A DNA stretch of 64,000 bases, taken from assembly GCA_022846635.1 (NCBI GenBank), contig AP025685.1, forward strand, positions 3,348,001 to 3,412,000, given 5' to 3'. Both the position numbers and the translations under genes were made by a program. The notes beneath the pieces are model-generated. The model was not told where the DNA came from, did not search any database, and saw only the letters and a program-made list of their open reading frames with translations. This document shows, piece by piece, positions 54,773 through 64,000 of the stretch; the first letter of the stretch is position 1, and each line of letters opens with the position of its first letter. This DNA is from Salmonella enterica subsp. enterica serovar Choleraesuis. Lineage in GTDB: Bacteria; Pseudomonadota; Gammaproteobacteria; Enterobacterales; Enterobacteriaceae.

Positions 54773-55567
54773 ATGAAACCAACCACTATTCATAATCTGC
54801 GTCAGTTCAAACAACAGCAGAAAAAATTTGCCACCATCACCGCCTACGATTTCAGCTTCGCTAAGCTGTTTGCCGACGAAGGCATTGGCGTGATGCTGGT
54901 CGGTGACTCCGTCGGTATGGCCGTACAGGGGCACGACTCCACTTTACCCGTAACCGTTGACGAGCTGGCCTATCACACCCGCATGGTACGCCGTGGCGCA
55001 CCATCCTGCCTGCTGATGACCGACCTGCCGTTTATGGCCTACGCGACTCCAGAACAAGCTTTCGAAAACGCAGCTACCGTGATGCGCGCCGGGGCTAATA
55101 TGGTCAAAATTGAAGGCGGCCGCTGGCTGGCTGAAACCGTGCGTCTGCTTACCGAGCGTGCGGTTCCCGTATGTGGACATCTGGGCCTGACTCCACAGTC
55201 CGTCAATATCTTCGGCGGCTATAAAGTACAAGGCCGTGGTGATGAAGCCGCTCAGGAGCTGATGGAAGATGCGCTGGCTATCGAAGCCGCAGGTGCTCAA
55301 CTTCTGGTTCTGGAGTGCGTTCCTGCCGAATTGGCAACCCGCATTACCGAGCGTCTGACCATTCCGGTTATCGGAATTGGTGCCGGTAACGGCACCGACG
55401 GGCAGATTCTGGTTATGCACGATGCTTTCGGCATTACCGGCGGTCATATTCCTAAATTCGCTAAAAACTTCCTGGCTGAAACCGGCGATCTCCGCGCTGC
55501 GGTACGCCAGTATGTGGCGGAAGTGGAGTCCGGGGCTTATCCTGGCCCTGAACACAGTTTTCAGTAA
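54773..55567 (+). CDS. panB: 3-methyl-2-oxobutanoate hydroxymethyltransferase
   Basis: First step of pantothenate synthesis: ketopantoate from 2-ketoisovalerate and methylene-THF. Seen: 264 residues as in E. coli; Mg ligands in LVGDSVGM and [13 protein letters not shown], and [12 protein letters not shown]. The frame is open from 54686, but homology starts at the ATG at 54773 (MKPTTI). A consensus -10 TATAAT lies at 54724-54729; its -35 is unclear. It is followed by panC 12 nt later. Confidence 0.97.
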   Translation: MKPTTIHNLRQFKQQQKKFATITAYDFSFAKLFADEGIGVMLVGDSVGMAVQGHDSTLPVTVDELAYHTRMVRRGAPSCLLMTDLPFMAYATPEQAFENAATVMRAGANMVKIEGGRWLAETVRLLTERAVPVCGHLGLTPQSVNIFGGYKVQGRGDEAAQELMEDALAIEAAGAQLLVLECVPAELATRITERLTIPVIGIGAGNGTDGQILVMHDAFGITGGHIPKFAKNFLAETGDLRAAVRQYVAEVESGAYPGPEHSFQ

Positions 55568-55579
55568 GAGGAGAAAGTT

Positions 55580-56434
55580 GTGCTGATTATCGAAACCCTG
55601 CCCCTGCTTCGTCAGCAAATTCGCCGCTGGCGTCAGGAAGGTAAACGCATCGCGCTGGTTCCAACTATGGGTAACCTGCACGACGGACATATGAAGCTGG
55701 TTGATGAAGCCAAAGCCCGCGGCGACGTGGTTGTGGTCTCCATCTTCGTGAACCCGATGCAGTTCGACCGGCAGGATGACCTCGCTAATTACCCGCGTAC
55801 TCTGCAGGATGACTGCGAGAAGCTGAACCGCCGCGGCGCTGACCTGGTATTTGCCCCTGCCGCCAGTGAAGTCTATCCGCACGGTATGACCGATCAGACC
55901 TTTGTTGAGGTGCCGGTGCTTTCCACCATGCTGGAAGGTGCCAGCCGCCCAGGTCACTTCCGTGGCGTCGCGACCGTCGTTAGTAAGTTGTTTAACCTGG
56001 TTCAGCCGGATTTAGCCTGCTTCGGAGAGAAAGATTTCCAGCAGCTGGCGCTTATTCGTAAAATGGTTGCCGATATGGGTTACGACATCGAAATTATCGG
56101 TGTGCCAATCGTACGCGCTAAAGACGGTCTGGCCCTCAGCTCCCGTAACGGTTATCTCACCGCAGCCGAGCGTAAGCTGGCTCCAGCATTGTTTAAAGCT
56201 ATGCAGGGTGTCGCTGACAAACTGCGCGCGGGCGACCGTGAGCTAGATGAGATGCTGACCATCGCCGCCAGCGAGCTAAACGACGGTGGCCTGCGCGCTG
56301 ATGATCTGCAAATCCGCGATGCCGACACTCTTCAGGAAATTACGACTGAGAGTAAGCGTGCGGTAGTTCTGATGACCGCCTGGCTTGGCAAAGCGCGTCT
56401 GATAGACAATATGCAGGTCGAATTAACTCAGTAG
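55580..56434 (+). CDS. panC: Pantothenate synthetase
   Basis: Joins pantoate and beta-alanine using ATP. Seen: 284 residues; [14 protein letters not shown] (HIGH-like), [18 protein letters not shown] and [10 protein letters not shown] (KMSKS-like). GTG start, preceded by the strong AAGAGGAGAAAG site. Couples the products of panB and panD. Confidence 0.97.
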   Translation: MLIIETLPLLRQQIRRWRQEGKRIALVPTMGNLHDGHMKLVDEAKARGDVVVVSIFVNPMQFDRQDDLANYPRTLQDDCEKLNRRGADLVFAPAASEVYPHGMTDQTFVEVPVLSTMLEGASRPGHFRGVATVVSKLFNLVQPDLACFGEKDFQQLALIRKMVADMGYDIEIIGVPIVRAKDGLALSSRNGYLTAAERKLAPALFKAMQGVADKLRAGDRELDEMLTIAASELNDGGLRADDLQIRDADTLQEITTESKRAVVLMTAWLGKARLIDNMQVELTQ

Positions 56435-56479
56435 ACAGCGTACAAGAAACAGGCAATACTGCCTCGGTAATGTGGTTCG

Positions 56480-56501
56480 GGACGGCGCCCGCCGTCCTTT
56501 T
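56480..56501 (+). terminator. Terminator-like hairpin between panC and panD
   Basis: Stem GGACGGC / GCCGTCC with GCCC loop and a short T4 tract, 18 nt before the panD ATG. Probably limits read-through from panBC; panD may have its own promoter. Confidence 0.6.
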
Positions 56502-56519
56502 ACAATGCAAGGTTAAACT

Positions 56520-56900
56520 ATGATTCGCACTATGCTGCAAGGCAAACTCCATCGCGTCAAAGTCACTCAGGCAGACCTGCACTACGAAGGCTCCTGCGCC
56601 ATCGACCAGGATTTTCTTGACGCAGCCGGCATTCTGGAAAATGAAGCCATCAATATCTGGAACGTGAATAACGGCAAACGCTTCTCTACTTACGCGATTG
56701 CCGCTGAGCGCGGTTCTAAAATCATTTCCGTCAACGGCGCTGCTGCTCATTGTGCAGACGTTGGCGATATCGTCATTATCGCCAGCTTTGTCACCATGTC
56801 TGACGAAGAGGCGCGCCGCTGGCAGCCAAAAGTCGCTTACTTTGAAGGCGACAATGAAATGAAACGCACCGCTAAAGCGATTCCGGTTCAGGTTGCCTGA
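56520..56900 (+). CDS. panD: Aspartate 1-decarboxylase
   Basis: Pyruvoyl enzyme making beta-alanine for pantothenate. Seen: 126 residues as in E. coli. The self-cleavage site is G24-S25 (YEGSCAID), where Ser25 becomes the pyruvoyl group; K9 and Y58-type residues are conserved. Follows panC directly, without the yadD gene found between them in E. coli K-12. Confidence 0.98.
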   Translation: MIRTMLQGKLHRVKVTQADLHYEGSCAIDQDFLDAAGILENEAINIWNVNNGKRFSTYAIAAERGSKIISVNGAAAHCADVGDIVIIASFVTMSDEEARRWQPKVAYFEGDNEMKRTAKAIPVQVA

Positions 56901-56906
56901 GCCGAC

Positions 56907-56936
56907 AAGGTTCCCAAACATCCGTGCGGGAACCTT
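56907..56936. terminator. Convergent panD/yadE hairpin
   Basis: Perfect 9-bp arms AAGGTTCCC / GGGAACCTT with a 12-nt loop between convergent genes. The T content downstream is low, so termination strength is uncertain. Confidence 0.55.
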
Positions 56937-56952
56937 ATTGTTGTCCTCCCCG

Positions 56953-58203
56953 CTATCCCTGAGGCTGATTAGCCAGCATCTGCGCCATCTTTTCCAGCGA
57001 ATCAGTACGCAATATATATAGCCGTTTTAACCGCAGCGGATCGTCGCCCGGCTTCACCTTACCCTTCACCGTAGTTACCGCCAGATGGAACCCAGCTACT
57101 TTGGCCGCCTCTACTGCCGACGCGTTATAAATGCCAAACGGGTACGATAAATAGCGAACGTGCGGATTGAACTGAGTTAACGCCCGGCGCGAGCGCTCGA
57201 AATCAAACAGGATATTGTGGTAGCTGCGGCTAAGTAATACCGCGTGATGCGGGCTGTCGAGCCGGTGCAAAAAGTGAGTGTGCGATTCAATCTCGAATAC
57301 ATCGCTAATCACTTCCAGCTCGGAAATACTCATAAATTGCAGCGAACGAGGATTCCATGCCTGCGGATGGCGCTTAATCCGCGATGAAACCACAAACGCC
57401 GTCGCCTTAAACCCATATTGATGCAGCAGCGGATAGGCATAGCGGTAAACTGACTTCAGCCCATCATCAAAGGTGATAACCACCGCTCGCGCCGGAAGGT
57501 TCTCCCGATACTTCAGATAATCCTCCAGCTGGCCCATCGTCAGCGTGGCGTACCCCCGATCGCGTAGCCAGGTCATCTGATTATTGAAGGCCTGCACCGA
57601 GGTCGTGGTTGAAGTATGGCGAAAGCGCGTGTTTTCCTTATCGCGCAAAATATGGTGGTAGGTTAGCACTGGAATGCCATTATCCGGCTGCGCATCCAGC
57701 CCGCTAACGTAAGCCAGCCGCCCGCCAATGTTTATCTCAAACCAGGTCTGATTAAGGCGATCGCGCAGCACGCTTAAGATCGGATAACGCAGGTTTTCAG
57801 CCAGAACGCCTACTTCATCGCTCTCAGCCTGCGGTTTACTGTGCACCGGCGTGGCCTGCCAGGTCACCAGATAGGAATGCTGCCCGGTTTTAGCCAACTC
57901 CCCCAGCCGGTCTACCGGCACATCCCGGCTTGATGGGTTCTGGAGATGATCAAGGTCGATATATGCCTCGCCATTACCAAAATGAAAAGTGCCATACCCT
58001 TCCGGCTGCGGGCGCACGGCCAGACGCTGGCCCTGAAGAATCGTCCCGACGCTTCTCACCTCGTTTCCAACTTTGGCCCACACAGAGGCAGTTTCACGGG
58101 TTTCATAATAGCGTACAGAGGAAGCCGGTGGCGGCAACATGCGGGCCATAAGCGGGCAGCTGCTCAGCGCGAGCAGTGTGACAACCAGGAAGCGTGGCAA
58201 CAT
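56953..58203 (-). CDS. yadE: Polysaccharide deacetylase family lipoprotein YadE
   Basis: Predicted envelope NodB-type carbohydrate esterase, substrate unknown. Seen: 416 residues from ATG 58203. Signal peptide with a lipobox LSSC (Cys around 14), an SH3-like region, then the deacetylase domain with [21 protein letters not shown] (catalytic Asp pair), ESHTHFLH metal His and RYLSYPFG. An upstream in-frame ATG at 58248 would add 15 residues before the signal peptide. Convergent with panD. Confidence 0.88.
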   Translation of the reverse strand: MLPRFLVVTLLALSSCPLMARMLPPPASSVRYYETRETASVWAKVGNEVRSVGTILQGQRLAVRPQPEGYGTFHFGNGEAYIDLDHLQNPSSRDVPVDRLGELAKTGQHSYLVTWQATPVHSKPQAESDEVGVLAENLRYPILSVLRDRLNQTWFEINIGGRLAYVSGLDAQPDNGIPVLTYHHILRDKENTRFRHTSTTTSVQAFNNQMTWLRDRGYATLTMGQLEDYLKYRENLPARAVVITFDDGLKSVYRYAYPLLHQYGFKATAFVVSSRIKRHPQAWNPRSLQFMSISELEVISDVFEIESHTHFLHRLDSPHHAVLLSRSYHNILFDFERSRRALTQFNPHVRYLSYPFGIYNASAVEAAKVAGFHLAVTTVKGKVKPGDDPLRLKRLYILRTDSLEKMAQMLANQPQG

Positions 58204-58273
58204 AGCGGAGAATACAGATAGATATGGGAGGCTTATCTTATCAGACATCTATGGCCTCCCCAACGTTACGGTA

Positions 58274-58708
58274 TCAGATGGCCGGAGGGATCAGGACAAA
58301 TGGCGGGTTTTTCTGCTGCTGATGCCACAAGCTAGTGACCGAGTCGCCTCCCCGCGCCACGATAGCCTGCCGGAAACGCTGGCTGCTCATCACGCTGCGC
58401 CACGGCAGCATATCAAGTAACAAGCCGAAGCTTATTCCTGAGATAACTTCACAGTGCGGGTGCTTGTGGCTCATTAGCGCAGCGGCACAATAAGGTGCGG
58501 CTCCAGCTTTATCAGTCAGAAATATGACGCCCTGGCCTGAGTCAGTCTCGTGCATCGCATCGCACATCATTCGGCCAAGCATATTGTGGCTCAGCCCTTC
58601 CCAATAGTTGATTGCCCGGCACTGAGGCATCGAACCGCCGTACTCAGTTAACCGCTCGAGGAACTCTTCTGCTTTATAGCCATGGCAGGCTATGACCCAA
58701 CCCAGCAT
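58274..58708 (-). CDS. yadI: PTS mannose-family EIIA component YadI
   Basis: Single-domain EIIA-Man-type phosphocarrier. Seen: 144 residues (E. coli YadI 146), phosphorylatable H9 in IACHGYKAE, FLTDKAGAAPY in the phosphate loop region. No EIIB, EIIC or EIID gene is nearby, so it is an orphan component; its partner and function are unknown. Lies between yadH and yadE as in E. coli. Confidence 0.9.
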   Translation of the reverse strand: MLGWVIACHGYKAEEFLERLTEYGGSMPQCRAINYWEGLSHNMLGRMMCDAMHETDSGQGVIFLTDKAGAAPYCAAALMSHKHPHCEVISGISFGLLLDMLPWRSVMSSQRFRQAIVARGGDSVTSLWHQQQKNPPFVLIPPAI

Positions 58709-58781
58709 AATCGCCTCCTTAATCCGGCCTTGAGTTTAAGCCGTGGCAATGAAAAGGTGCTGACATGCGTCAAAACGCGCC

Positions 58782-58808
58782 AAAAAAAAACGGCCCGCAG
58801 GCCGTTTT
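58782..58808 (-). terminator. Terminator after yadGH
   Basis: AACGGCC / GGCCGTT stem with CGCA loop and a T9 tract on the minus strand; separates yadGH from yadI. Confidence 0.85.
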
Positions 58809-58830
58809 ATTCACACAATTGATATCAAAA

Positions 58831-59601
58831 TCAGCTTCTCAGACCGCGTCCGCGCTGAATCAACATCCAGCACAGAATATAGAAGCCAATAATAAATACT
58901 CCCAGTACCCCGAAAGTGAGCGGTAGCGCCACATCGTGGATCCCCAGGAAGCCATAGCGGAATCCGCTAATCATATAAACGATAGGGTTAAGATGCGACA
59001 GCCCCTGCCAGAACGGCGGCAGCAGCGTCAGCGAGTAAAACACGCCCCCCAGATAAGTCAGCGGCGTCAGCACAAAGGTTGGAATCAGGCTGATGTCATC
59101 AAAGGTTTTCGCAAATACCGCATTCAACAACCCGGCCAGTGAGAACAAAATAGCCGTCAGTACCAGAGTCAACGCGACGAATATCCAGGAGTGAACCTGG
59201 AAAGGCACGAAAAATAGCGAAATGGCGGTAACCATAATTCCGACGCATATTCCGCGCGCCACGCCGCCGCCTACGTATCCGGCGATGATGACATGAGTCG
59301 GTACCGGTGCCACCAGTAGCTCTTCAATATTGCGCTGAAACTTAGCGCTAAAGAACGATGAGGCTACGTTAGCGTAAGCGTTGGTAATAACCGACATCAT
59401 AATCAGCCCCGGCACGATAAACTGCATATAGCTAAAGCCATGCATCTCACCAATTCGCGAGCCGATAAGATTACCGAAAATAATAAAGTACAGAGTCATG
59501 GTAATAACCGGCGGCACCAGGGTCTGCACCCAAATACGCATAAAACGGTGGATCTCTTTGGCCCAGATACTTTTCAGGGCTACCCAATATAGTTGCATCA
59601 T
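58831..59601 (-). CDS. yadH: ABC-2 type transporter permease YadH
   Basis: Inner-membrane half of the YadGH exporter, substrate unknown. Seen: 256 residues, six membrane segments, and the ABC-2 signature (VPGLIMMSVI, then ELLVAPVPTHVIIAGY, and LTPLTYLGGVFY). Its start overlaps the yadG stop by 4 nt, indicating obligate coupling. Confidence 0.94.
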   Translation of the reverse strand: MMQLYWVALKSIWAKEIHRFMRIWVQTLVPPVITMTLYFIIFGNLIGSRIGEMHGFSYMQFIVPGLIMMSVITNAYANVASSFFSAKFQRNIEELLVAPVPTHVIIAGYVGGGVARGICVGIMVTAISLFFVPFQVHSWIFVALTLVLTAILFSLAGLLNAVFAKTFDDISLIPTFVLTPLTYLGGVFYSLTLLPPFWQGLSHLNPIVYMISGFRYGFLGIHDVALPLTFGVLGVFIIGFYILCWMLIQRGRGLRS

Positions 59602-60524
59602 GCCGGGTTCCCCTCTTTACCGTTGACCAGCGTTACAAATAGCTCTTCGAGCCGGTTAGCTTTATTGCGCATACTCAACACCTGCACACCCTGTGCAGTT
59701 AACTGGTTGAATACGCTGTTGATGCCCTGCTCACGCAATACTTCCACTTCCAGAGTAGAAGTATCCGTCAGTCGATAGTTGTAGCCTTCAAGTTTTGGCA
59801 GCGGGCTTTTTGGCGCTAAATCGAGAATAAAGGTTTCCGATTTCAGCTTCGACAGCAACTGCTTCATCGATGTGTTCTCTACCAGCTCCCCGCTCTGGAT
59901 AATGCCGATATTGCGGCACAGCATTTCCGCTTCTTCCAGATAATGGGTGGTAAGAATTATCGTGGTGCCGCTATCGTTAAGATCGCGTAAAAAAGTCCAC
60001 ATCGAGCGGCGTAATTCAATATCCACCCCGGCGGTGGGCTCATCCAATATCAGTAGTTTTGGCTCATGCATCAGCGCCCTGGCAATCATCAGACGCCGTT
60101 TCATACCACCGGATAGCATTCGCGCACGAACGTTGCGCTTTTCCCACAGATCGAGTTGTTTTAGATACTTTTCGCTGCGTTCCAGAGCATCTTTGCGCTC
60201 AACGCCATAATAACCCGCCTGGTTAACCACAATCTGTTGAACTGTTTCAAAAGGGTTAAAATTAAACTCCTGCGGCACCAGCCCAAGCTGACGTTTGGCA
60301 TTTACCACATCGCTGGTCAGGTCATAACCAAACACGGTTACCTTGCCCGCCGTTTTATTCACCAGCGAACTGATAATGCCAATCGTGGTAGATTTACCCG
60401 CTCCGTTTGGCCCCAGCAAAGCGTAAAAATCACCCGCTTCTACCCGTAAATCAATACCTTTCAGAGCCTGGACACCGCCCGGATAGGTTTTAGTCAGTTG
60501 CTCCAGTTCCAGTGCATATGTCAT
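59598..60524 (-). CDS. yadG: ABC transporter ATP-binding protein YadG
   Basis: ATPase partner of YadH in a CcmA-type exporter. Seen: 308 residues as in E. coli. Walker A GPNGAGKS at 38-45, signature LSGG at 137-140, Walker B LLILDEP with D161 and E162, H-loop in TTHYLEEAE. An extra C-terminal domain follows residue 230. Homology fixes the ATG at 60524; the frame is open ten codons further upstream. Confidence 0.95.
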   Translation of the reverse strand: MTYALELEQLTKTYPGGVQALKGIDLRVEAGDFYALLGPNGAGKSTTIGIISSLVNKTAGKVTVFGYDLTSDVVNAKRQLGLVPQEFNFNPFETVQQIVVNQAGYYGVERKDALERSEKYLKQLDLWEKRNVRARMLSGGMKRRLMIARALMHEPKLLILDEPTAGVDIELRRSMWTFLRDLNDSGTTIILTTHYLEEAEMLCRNIGIIQSGELVENTSMKQLLSKLKSETFILDLAPKSPLPKLEGYNYRLTDTSTLEVEVLREQGINSVFNQLTAQGVQVLSMRNKANRLEELFVTLVNGKEGNPA

Positions 60525-60634
60525 ATGGAAACGATCACTCCAGGTTTGTCGCACAAGTTATATGGTTTAAAAAAAAGTAAAGTTGCCCTATATTAGCGCA
60601 ACGCACTAGCTTGGTTACAGGTCGTTAACCTCCA

Positions 60635-61297
60635 ATGAAAGATATTGATACCCTTATCAGCAACAATCGCCTATGGTCAAACATGCTGAGAGAAGAGGAT
60701 CCTGGATTTTTCCAGGGATTGGCGCAGGCTCAAAAACCGCGCTTTCTATGGATTGGTTGCTCAGACAGCCGGGTTCCGGCAGAACGTTTAACCGGGCTGG
60801 AGCCGGGCGAGCTGTTCGTTCATCGTAACGTAGCAAACCTGGTCATTCATACCGATCTCAACTGCCTGTCGGTGGTGCAGTATGCCGTCGACGTTCTGGA
60901 AGTTGAGCACATCATCATCTGCGGCCACTATGGCTGCGGCGGTGTGCAGGCTGCGGTAGAAAACCCGGAGCTTGGCCTTATTAATAACTGGTTACTGCAC
61001 ATTCGCGATATCTGGTTTAAACATAGCGCTCTGCTGGGCGTGCTGCCTGAGGAACGGCGTATGGATACGCTTTGCGAACTGAACGTGATGGAGCAGGTTT
61101 ATAACCTGGGCCACTCAACGATTATGCAGTCCGCCTGGAAACGCGGCCAAAAGGTCAATATCCACGGCTGGGCCTACGGTATTCACGACGGCCTGCTGCG
61201 CGACCTGGATGTCACTGCCGATAGCCGCGAGTCGCTGGAAGACCGCTATCGCAATGGCATATCGCTGTTGCAGCGCACCCACATTACTCATAAATAA
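60635..61297 (+). CDS. can: Carbonic anhydrase 2 (beta class)
   Basis: Interconverts CO2 and bicarbonate, supplying bicarbonate to carboxylases such as the accA product's complex. Seen: 220 residues as in E. coli Can. Zinc ligands C42, D44, H98 and C101 (IGCSDSR and CGHYGCGG). Divergent from yadG. Confidence 0.97.
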   Translation: MKDIDTLISNNRLWSNMLREEDPGFFQGLAQAQKPRFLWIGCSDSRVPAERLTGLEPGELFVHRNVANLVIHTDLNCLSVVQYAVDVLEVEHIIICGHYGCGGVQAAVENPELGLINNWLLHIRDIWFKHSALLGVLPEERRMDTLCELNVMEQVYNLGHSTIMQSAWKRGQKVNIHGWAYGIHDGLLRDLDVTADSRESLEDRYRNGISLLQRTHITHK

Positions 61298-61344
61298 CAG
61301 CCGGGGCTTATGCCTCGCTGTGGCTGAGCATTCAGCAATAAATT

Positions 61345-61367
61345 AAGGGCCATCAGGCCCTTTTTTA
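61345..61367 (+). terminator. Intrinsic terminator after can
   Basis: AAGGGCC / GGCCCTT stem with ATCA loop and T6. Confidence 0.75.
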
Positions 61368-61402
61368 TTTGCTGTAAACATCAACTCTCACAGAGCGAAT
61401 TA

Positions 61403-61939
61403 TTACTCGTCCAGCAGTACGACTTTACCGACGTAAGGCAAGTGGCGATAACGCTGAGCATAGTCAATACCGTAGCCCACGACAAATTCGTCGGGAATCG
61501 AAAAGCCAATAAACTCTACCGGCACATCAACTTCACGGCGGGACGGCTTGTCCAGCAAGGTACAAATAGCCAGAGATTTTGGCTCACGCAGGCCCAGGAT
61601 TTCGCGTACTTTAGATAGCGTATTTCCTGAGTCGATAATATCTTCAACGATAAGCACATCTTTCCCGCGAATATCTTCATCAAGATCTTTTAGGATTTTG
61701 ACGTCACGAGTAGTAGACATTCCGCTGCCATAGCTGGATGCCGTCATGAAATCGACTTCATGAGGGACTTCAACGGCGCGGCACAGATCGGCCATAAAGA
61801 TGAACGAACCGCGCAGCAGACCAACCAGCACCATATCGCTGCCGCTGTCGCGGTAACGCTCGGTGATCTCCTGGCCCAGTTTGGCAATGCGTGCTTTTAC
61901 TTCCGCTTCCGGAATCATCACTTCAACAGTGTGCTTCAT
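61403..61939 (-). CDS. hpt: Hypoxanthine phosphoribosyltransferase
   Basis: Purine salvage: hypoxanthine (and guanine) plus PRPP to IMP/GMP. Seen: 178 residues as in E. coli. PRPP-binding [14 protein letters not shown], flexible-loop ASSYGSGM and base-binding [12 protein letters not shown]. It is next to cueO, where E. coli has gcd in between. Confidence 0.97.
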   Translation of the reverse strand: MKHTVEVMIPEAEVKARIAKLGQEITERYRDSGSDMVLVGLLRGSFIFMADLCRAVEVPHEVDFMTASSYGSGMSTTRDVKILKDLDEDIRGKDVLIVEDIIDSGNTLSKVREILGLREPKSLAICTLLDKPSRREVDVPVEFIGFSIPDEFVVGYGIDYAQRYRHLPYVGKVVLLDE

Positions 61940-62012
61940 TTATTCAACCATCTGATTTTCATCTTAAAAATCAAACATCGCCGGCGCGTGGCGAGTTTGC
62001 ATCGCGGGCCGC

Positions 62013-62021
62013 ATTATATCA
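62013..62021 (-). promoter_or_regulatory. Candidate extended -10 promoter of hpt
   Basis: Minus strand TGA-TATAAT, a perfect -10 with an extended TG, 74 nt before the hpt start. No good -35 at 16-18 bp, which extended -10 promoters can do without. Confidence 0.5.
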
Positions 62022-62198
62022 GCATTTCACTGCGACTGGGCCATCAGGCCATAAAAACATCTAAATGTGTCCAAAAACACAGGTGTAAACACCGATATGC
62101 AGATAAGAACGTTGCACGACAAATGTTATAAAAAAGAAGTATGGCAGATGGCTATGTAATCATTGCGGCGGCCGGGTAAAACGGCAGCCGCATAATCA

Positions 62199-63761
62199 TC
62201 AGGCCACGGTAAAGCCCAGCATCATGCCAGTATCTTCATGCTCCAGCAGATGGCAGTGAGCCATATATGGCGCAGATTTATCTGCTTGATGCATAAAGCG
62301 CACCAGCACCTCGCTGCGTGCCCCTTCTACGTTGACAATATCTTTCCAGCCCTGGCGATGTGCGGCTGGAGGCTTGCCATTTTCGGACAGAATGCGGAAC
62401 TGAGTGCCATGAATATGGAATGGATGGCGCATCATGTCGCCCTCCCCCGAAATCGTCCAGCGTTCATACTGACCGCGCGGCACGTCAAAGGCTGGTTCAC
62501 TCATATTAAAACTCTTACCGTTGATACTGTTGGCATGCATCAAATCCATATGATCGCCATTTGCAGCCATCCCCGCCATATGATGCATTCCCTGTGAACC
62601 GTGCATATCCATCATATGGCCTTTCATACTGCCCATCGCCGCAGCGCCATAGCGTTTTTGCAGAGCCTGCATCCCCATCATATCGAGCATCGGATCCATC
62701 ATTAGCTGTAGCCAGCGTGTAGGCAGATTATCAGGCGCCACAACCGCAGGCAGCTTGACCAGCGTATCCGGCATCGTACCGGAAGCGTGCAGAATAATCG
62801 GCTGAATATGGAGCACCGGCACTGGTTTATCGAATGGGGCAATATTCATTCCCATCTGGTTTACCGGCAGCGTCACCATATCAAACTCTTTACCGTCTCG
62901 CGCCTCAACCAATACCTCAAAACGCTCGCCCGGCAGCATCGGTAACTCTTCAACTTTTACCGGTTCACTCAGCAGGCCGCCATCGCTGGCGATGACATAC
63001 ATTGGGCGCCGATCGCTGGTAGCTATGTTGAGCGAACGGGCATTGCAGCCATTAAGCAGGCGCAGACGCAGCCAGCCGCGCGGGGCCGCATGCTGCGGAT
63101 AGTTCACCCCATTGGTTAACAGCAAGTCGCCAAACCAGCCGACGGCAGCGCTCATCACATCGAGCTTATAATCAATCTCACCCTGGGAATTGAGCCTTTT
63201 ATCTTGAATGATTACCGGTACATCATCCGCGCCCCATTGTTGAGGCAGCAACAGCTTACCGGCTTCAAAGTCGTTTATCAGAACCAGCCCCGCCAGCCCC
63301 ATCGCGACCTGATACCCGGTATTGGAGTGTTGATGCGGATGAAACCAGCAGGTTGAAGCCGGCTGGTCAGGAGTAAATGTGACCTGGCGGTGTCCCCCTG
63401 CGGCAATTATCTGCTGCGGGCCGCCGTCAGCTTCACCTGGAATCTCCAGGCCATGCCAGTGCAGAGTAGTGTCCTGTGACAGCCGGTTATAAATATCGAT
63501 GGTCACGGGCTTGCCGCGCTGCAAACGAATAGCCGGGCCTAAAATTGGGCCGTTGTAGCCCCAGGTAGTGGCATTTTTACCGCCTAATGCTGTGGTCCCC
63601 GCCTGAGCAATCAGCTTAATACGGCCGCTAATATCTGGTTCCAGAATCGCTGGGACGGGAAGCGCCGGACGCCCGGCACTTAGTGCGCTTTTGCTCCATG
63701 CCGGTAACAGAGTCAGGCCGCTAAGTGCCGCGGAATATTTGATAAAATCACGACGGTGCAT
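62199..63761 (-). CDS. cueO: Multicopper oxidase CueO
   Basis: Periplasmic cuprous oxidase protecting against copper. Seen: 520 residues (E. coli 516). Tat signal [10 protein letters not shown] with cleavage near residue 29. Copper motifs [21 protein letters not shown] and [14 protein letters not shown] Met-rich insert in the C-terminal half ([23 protein letters not shown]) gives the family-specific substrate copper site. The frame extends 22 codons upstream, but the ATG at 63761 gives the Tat signal at the N-terminus. Controlled by a CueR-type promoter. Confidence 0.97.
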   Translation of the reverse strand: MHRRDFIKYSAALSGLTLLPAWSKSALSAGRPALPVPAILEPDISGRIKLIAQAGTTALGGKNATTWGYNGPILGPAIRLQRGKPVTIDIYNRLSQDTTLHWHGLEIPGEADGGPQQIIAAGGHRQVTFTPDQPASTCWFHPHQHSNTGYQVAMGLAGLVLINDFEAGKLLLPQQWGADDVPVIIQDKRLNSQGEIDYKLDVMSAAVGWFGDLLLTNGVNYPQHAAPRGWLRLRLLNGCNARSLNIATSDRRPMYVIASDGGLLSEPVKVEELPMLPGERFEVLVEARDGKEFDMVTLPVNQMGMNIAPFDKPVPVLHIQPIILHASGTMPDTLVKLPAVVAPDNLPTRWLQLMMDPMLDMMGMQALQKRYGAAAMGSMKGHMMDMHGSQGMHHMAGMAANGDHMDLMHANSINGKSFNMSEPAFDVPRGQYERWTISGEGDMMRHPFHIHGTQFRILSENGKPPAAHRQGWKDIVNVEGARSEVLVRFMHQADKSAPYMAHCHLLEHEDTGMMLGFTVA

Positions 63762-63792
63762 AGTGAATTCCTTTTTGTTCTGCCAGGCCGGC

Positions 63793-63823
63793 AGCTTAAT
63801 CCTTAACCTAACGGTAAGGTCAA
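63793..63823 (-). promoter_or_regulatory. CueR-type promoter of cueO
   Basis: Minus strand TTGACC (-35), a 19-bp spacer, then TAAGCT (-10). The spacer contains the dyad CCTTAC-N7-TTAAGG. The overlong 19-bp spacing is the hallmark of MerR/CueR-activated promoters and closely follows the E. coli copA design. It predicts copper-induced cueO expression. Confidence 0.82.
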
Positions 63824-63902
63824 GCAAATGAGACCATAATATATTCGTCCCGTTGACCGGAATATGCTACCGTTTGCTATCGTTCTAAATGTGGTAGCCA
63901 CG

Positions 63903-64000
63903 ATGAAGAAGTTTGCCAGGGTGTTGGTAGTGGGATGTTTACTGAGTTTTTCCGCTAGCAGTCAAGCACTTAGTGAATCAGAAGCTGAAGATATGGCCGA
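63903..64000 (+). CDS. yacC: YacC, PulS/OutS-like protein (5' part, cut by window end)
   Basis: Only the first 32 codons are in the window. Seen: a signal peptide (MKKFARVLVV with hydrophobic core and SSQA cleavage region) followed by LSESEAEDMA, which matches E. coli YacC just after its signal sequence. YacC resembles type II secretion pilotins, but its role is unknown. Divergent from cueO, as in E. coli. Confidence 0.8.
   Translation, partial: MKKFARVLVVGCLLSFSASSQALSESEAEDMA

Noticed and set aside
54944..55957. 337-codon minus-strand frame across panB and panC
   Set aside because: Antisense shadow spanning two real genes and their junction, with no ribosome-binding site or domain.

Overview
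This window is ordinary chromosomal backbone of a member of the Enterobacteriaceae. Nearly every protein aligns end to end with an Escherichia coli K-12 counterpart, and gene order follows the E. coli segment from accA to yacC (in reverse orientation). Several neighbourhood differences show that it is not E. coli or Shigella: ldcC is not next to accA, gcd is missing between cueO and hpt, yadD is missing between panC and panD, and a permease plus glycerate kinase pair sits between cdaR and degP. The genus cannot be fixed from sequence reading alone. I saw no tRNA, rRNA, CRISPR array, insertion sequence, prophage or attachment site.

Layout. (1) 1-20.2 kb: a small SMR efflux gene on the plus strand, then a long minus-strand cell-envelope and macromolecule block read right to left: rpsB-tsf, pyrH, frr, dxr, uppS-cdsA-rseP-bamA-skp-lpxD-fabZ-lpxA-lpxB-rnhB-dnaE-accA. 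This links outer-membrane protein assembly, lipid A, fatty acid and isoprenoid carrier synthesis, replication and translation. (2) 20.5-29.2 kb, plus strand: map, glnD, dapD, yaeH, then a CdaR-type regulator, a GntP-family permease and a glycerate kinase that form an apparent glycerate-use module. (3) 29.3-36.8 kb: degP and dgt (minus), mtn-btuF-yadS (plus), erpA and clcA (minus). (4) 36.9-44.2 kb: hemL (plus) convergent with the fhuACDB ferrichrome uptake operon (minus), which has a Fur box. (5) 44.7-49.8 kb: mrcB and hrpB (minus). (6) 49.9-56.9 kb, plus strand: thpR-sfsA, dksA-gluQ-pcnB-folK, panB-panC-panD. (7) 57-64 kb: yadE, yadI, yadHG (minus), can (plus), hpt and cueO (minus), and the first codons of yacC (plus).

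The most instructive points are regulatory or in start-site choice. pcnB appears to begin at an AUU codon. fabZ begins at UUG, and panC, folK and yadS at GUG. A terminator hairpin runs into the gluQ start. cueO has a 19-bp-spacer CueR-type promoter, and degP a sigma-E-type promoter. An unexplained 34-nt hairpin lies between btuF and yadS. I found no credible undescribed multi-gene system. The nearest thing to accessory content is the cdaR-permease-glycerate kinase module.
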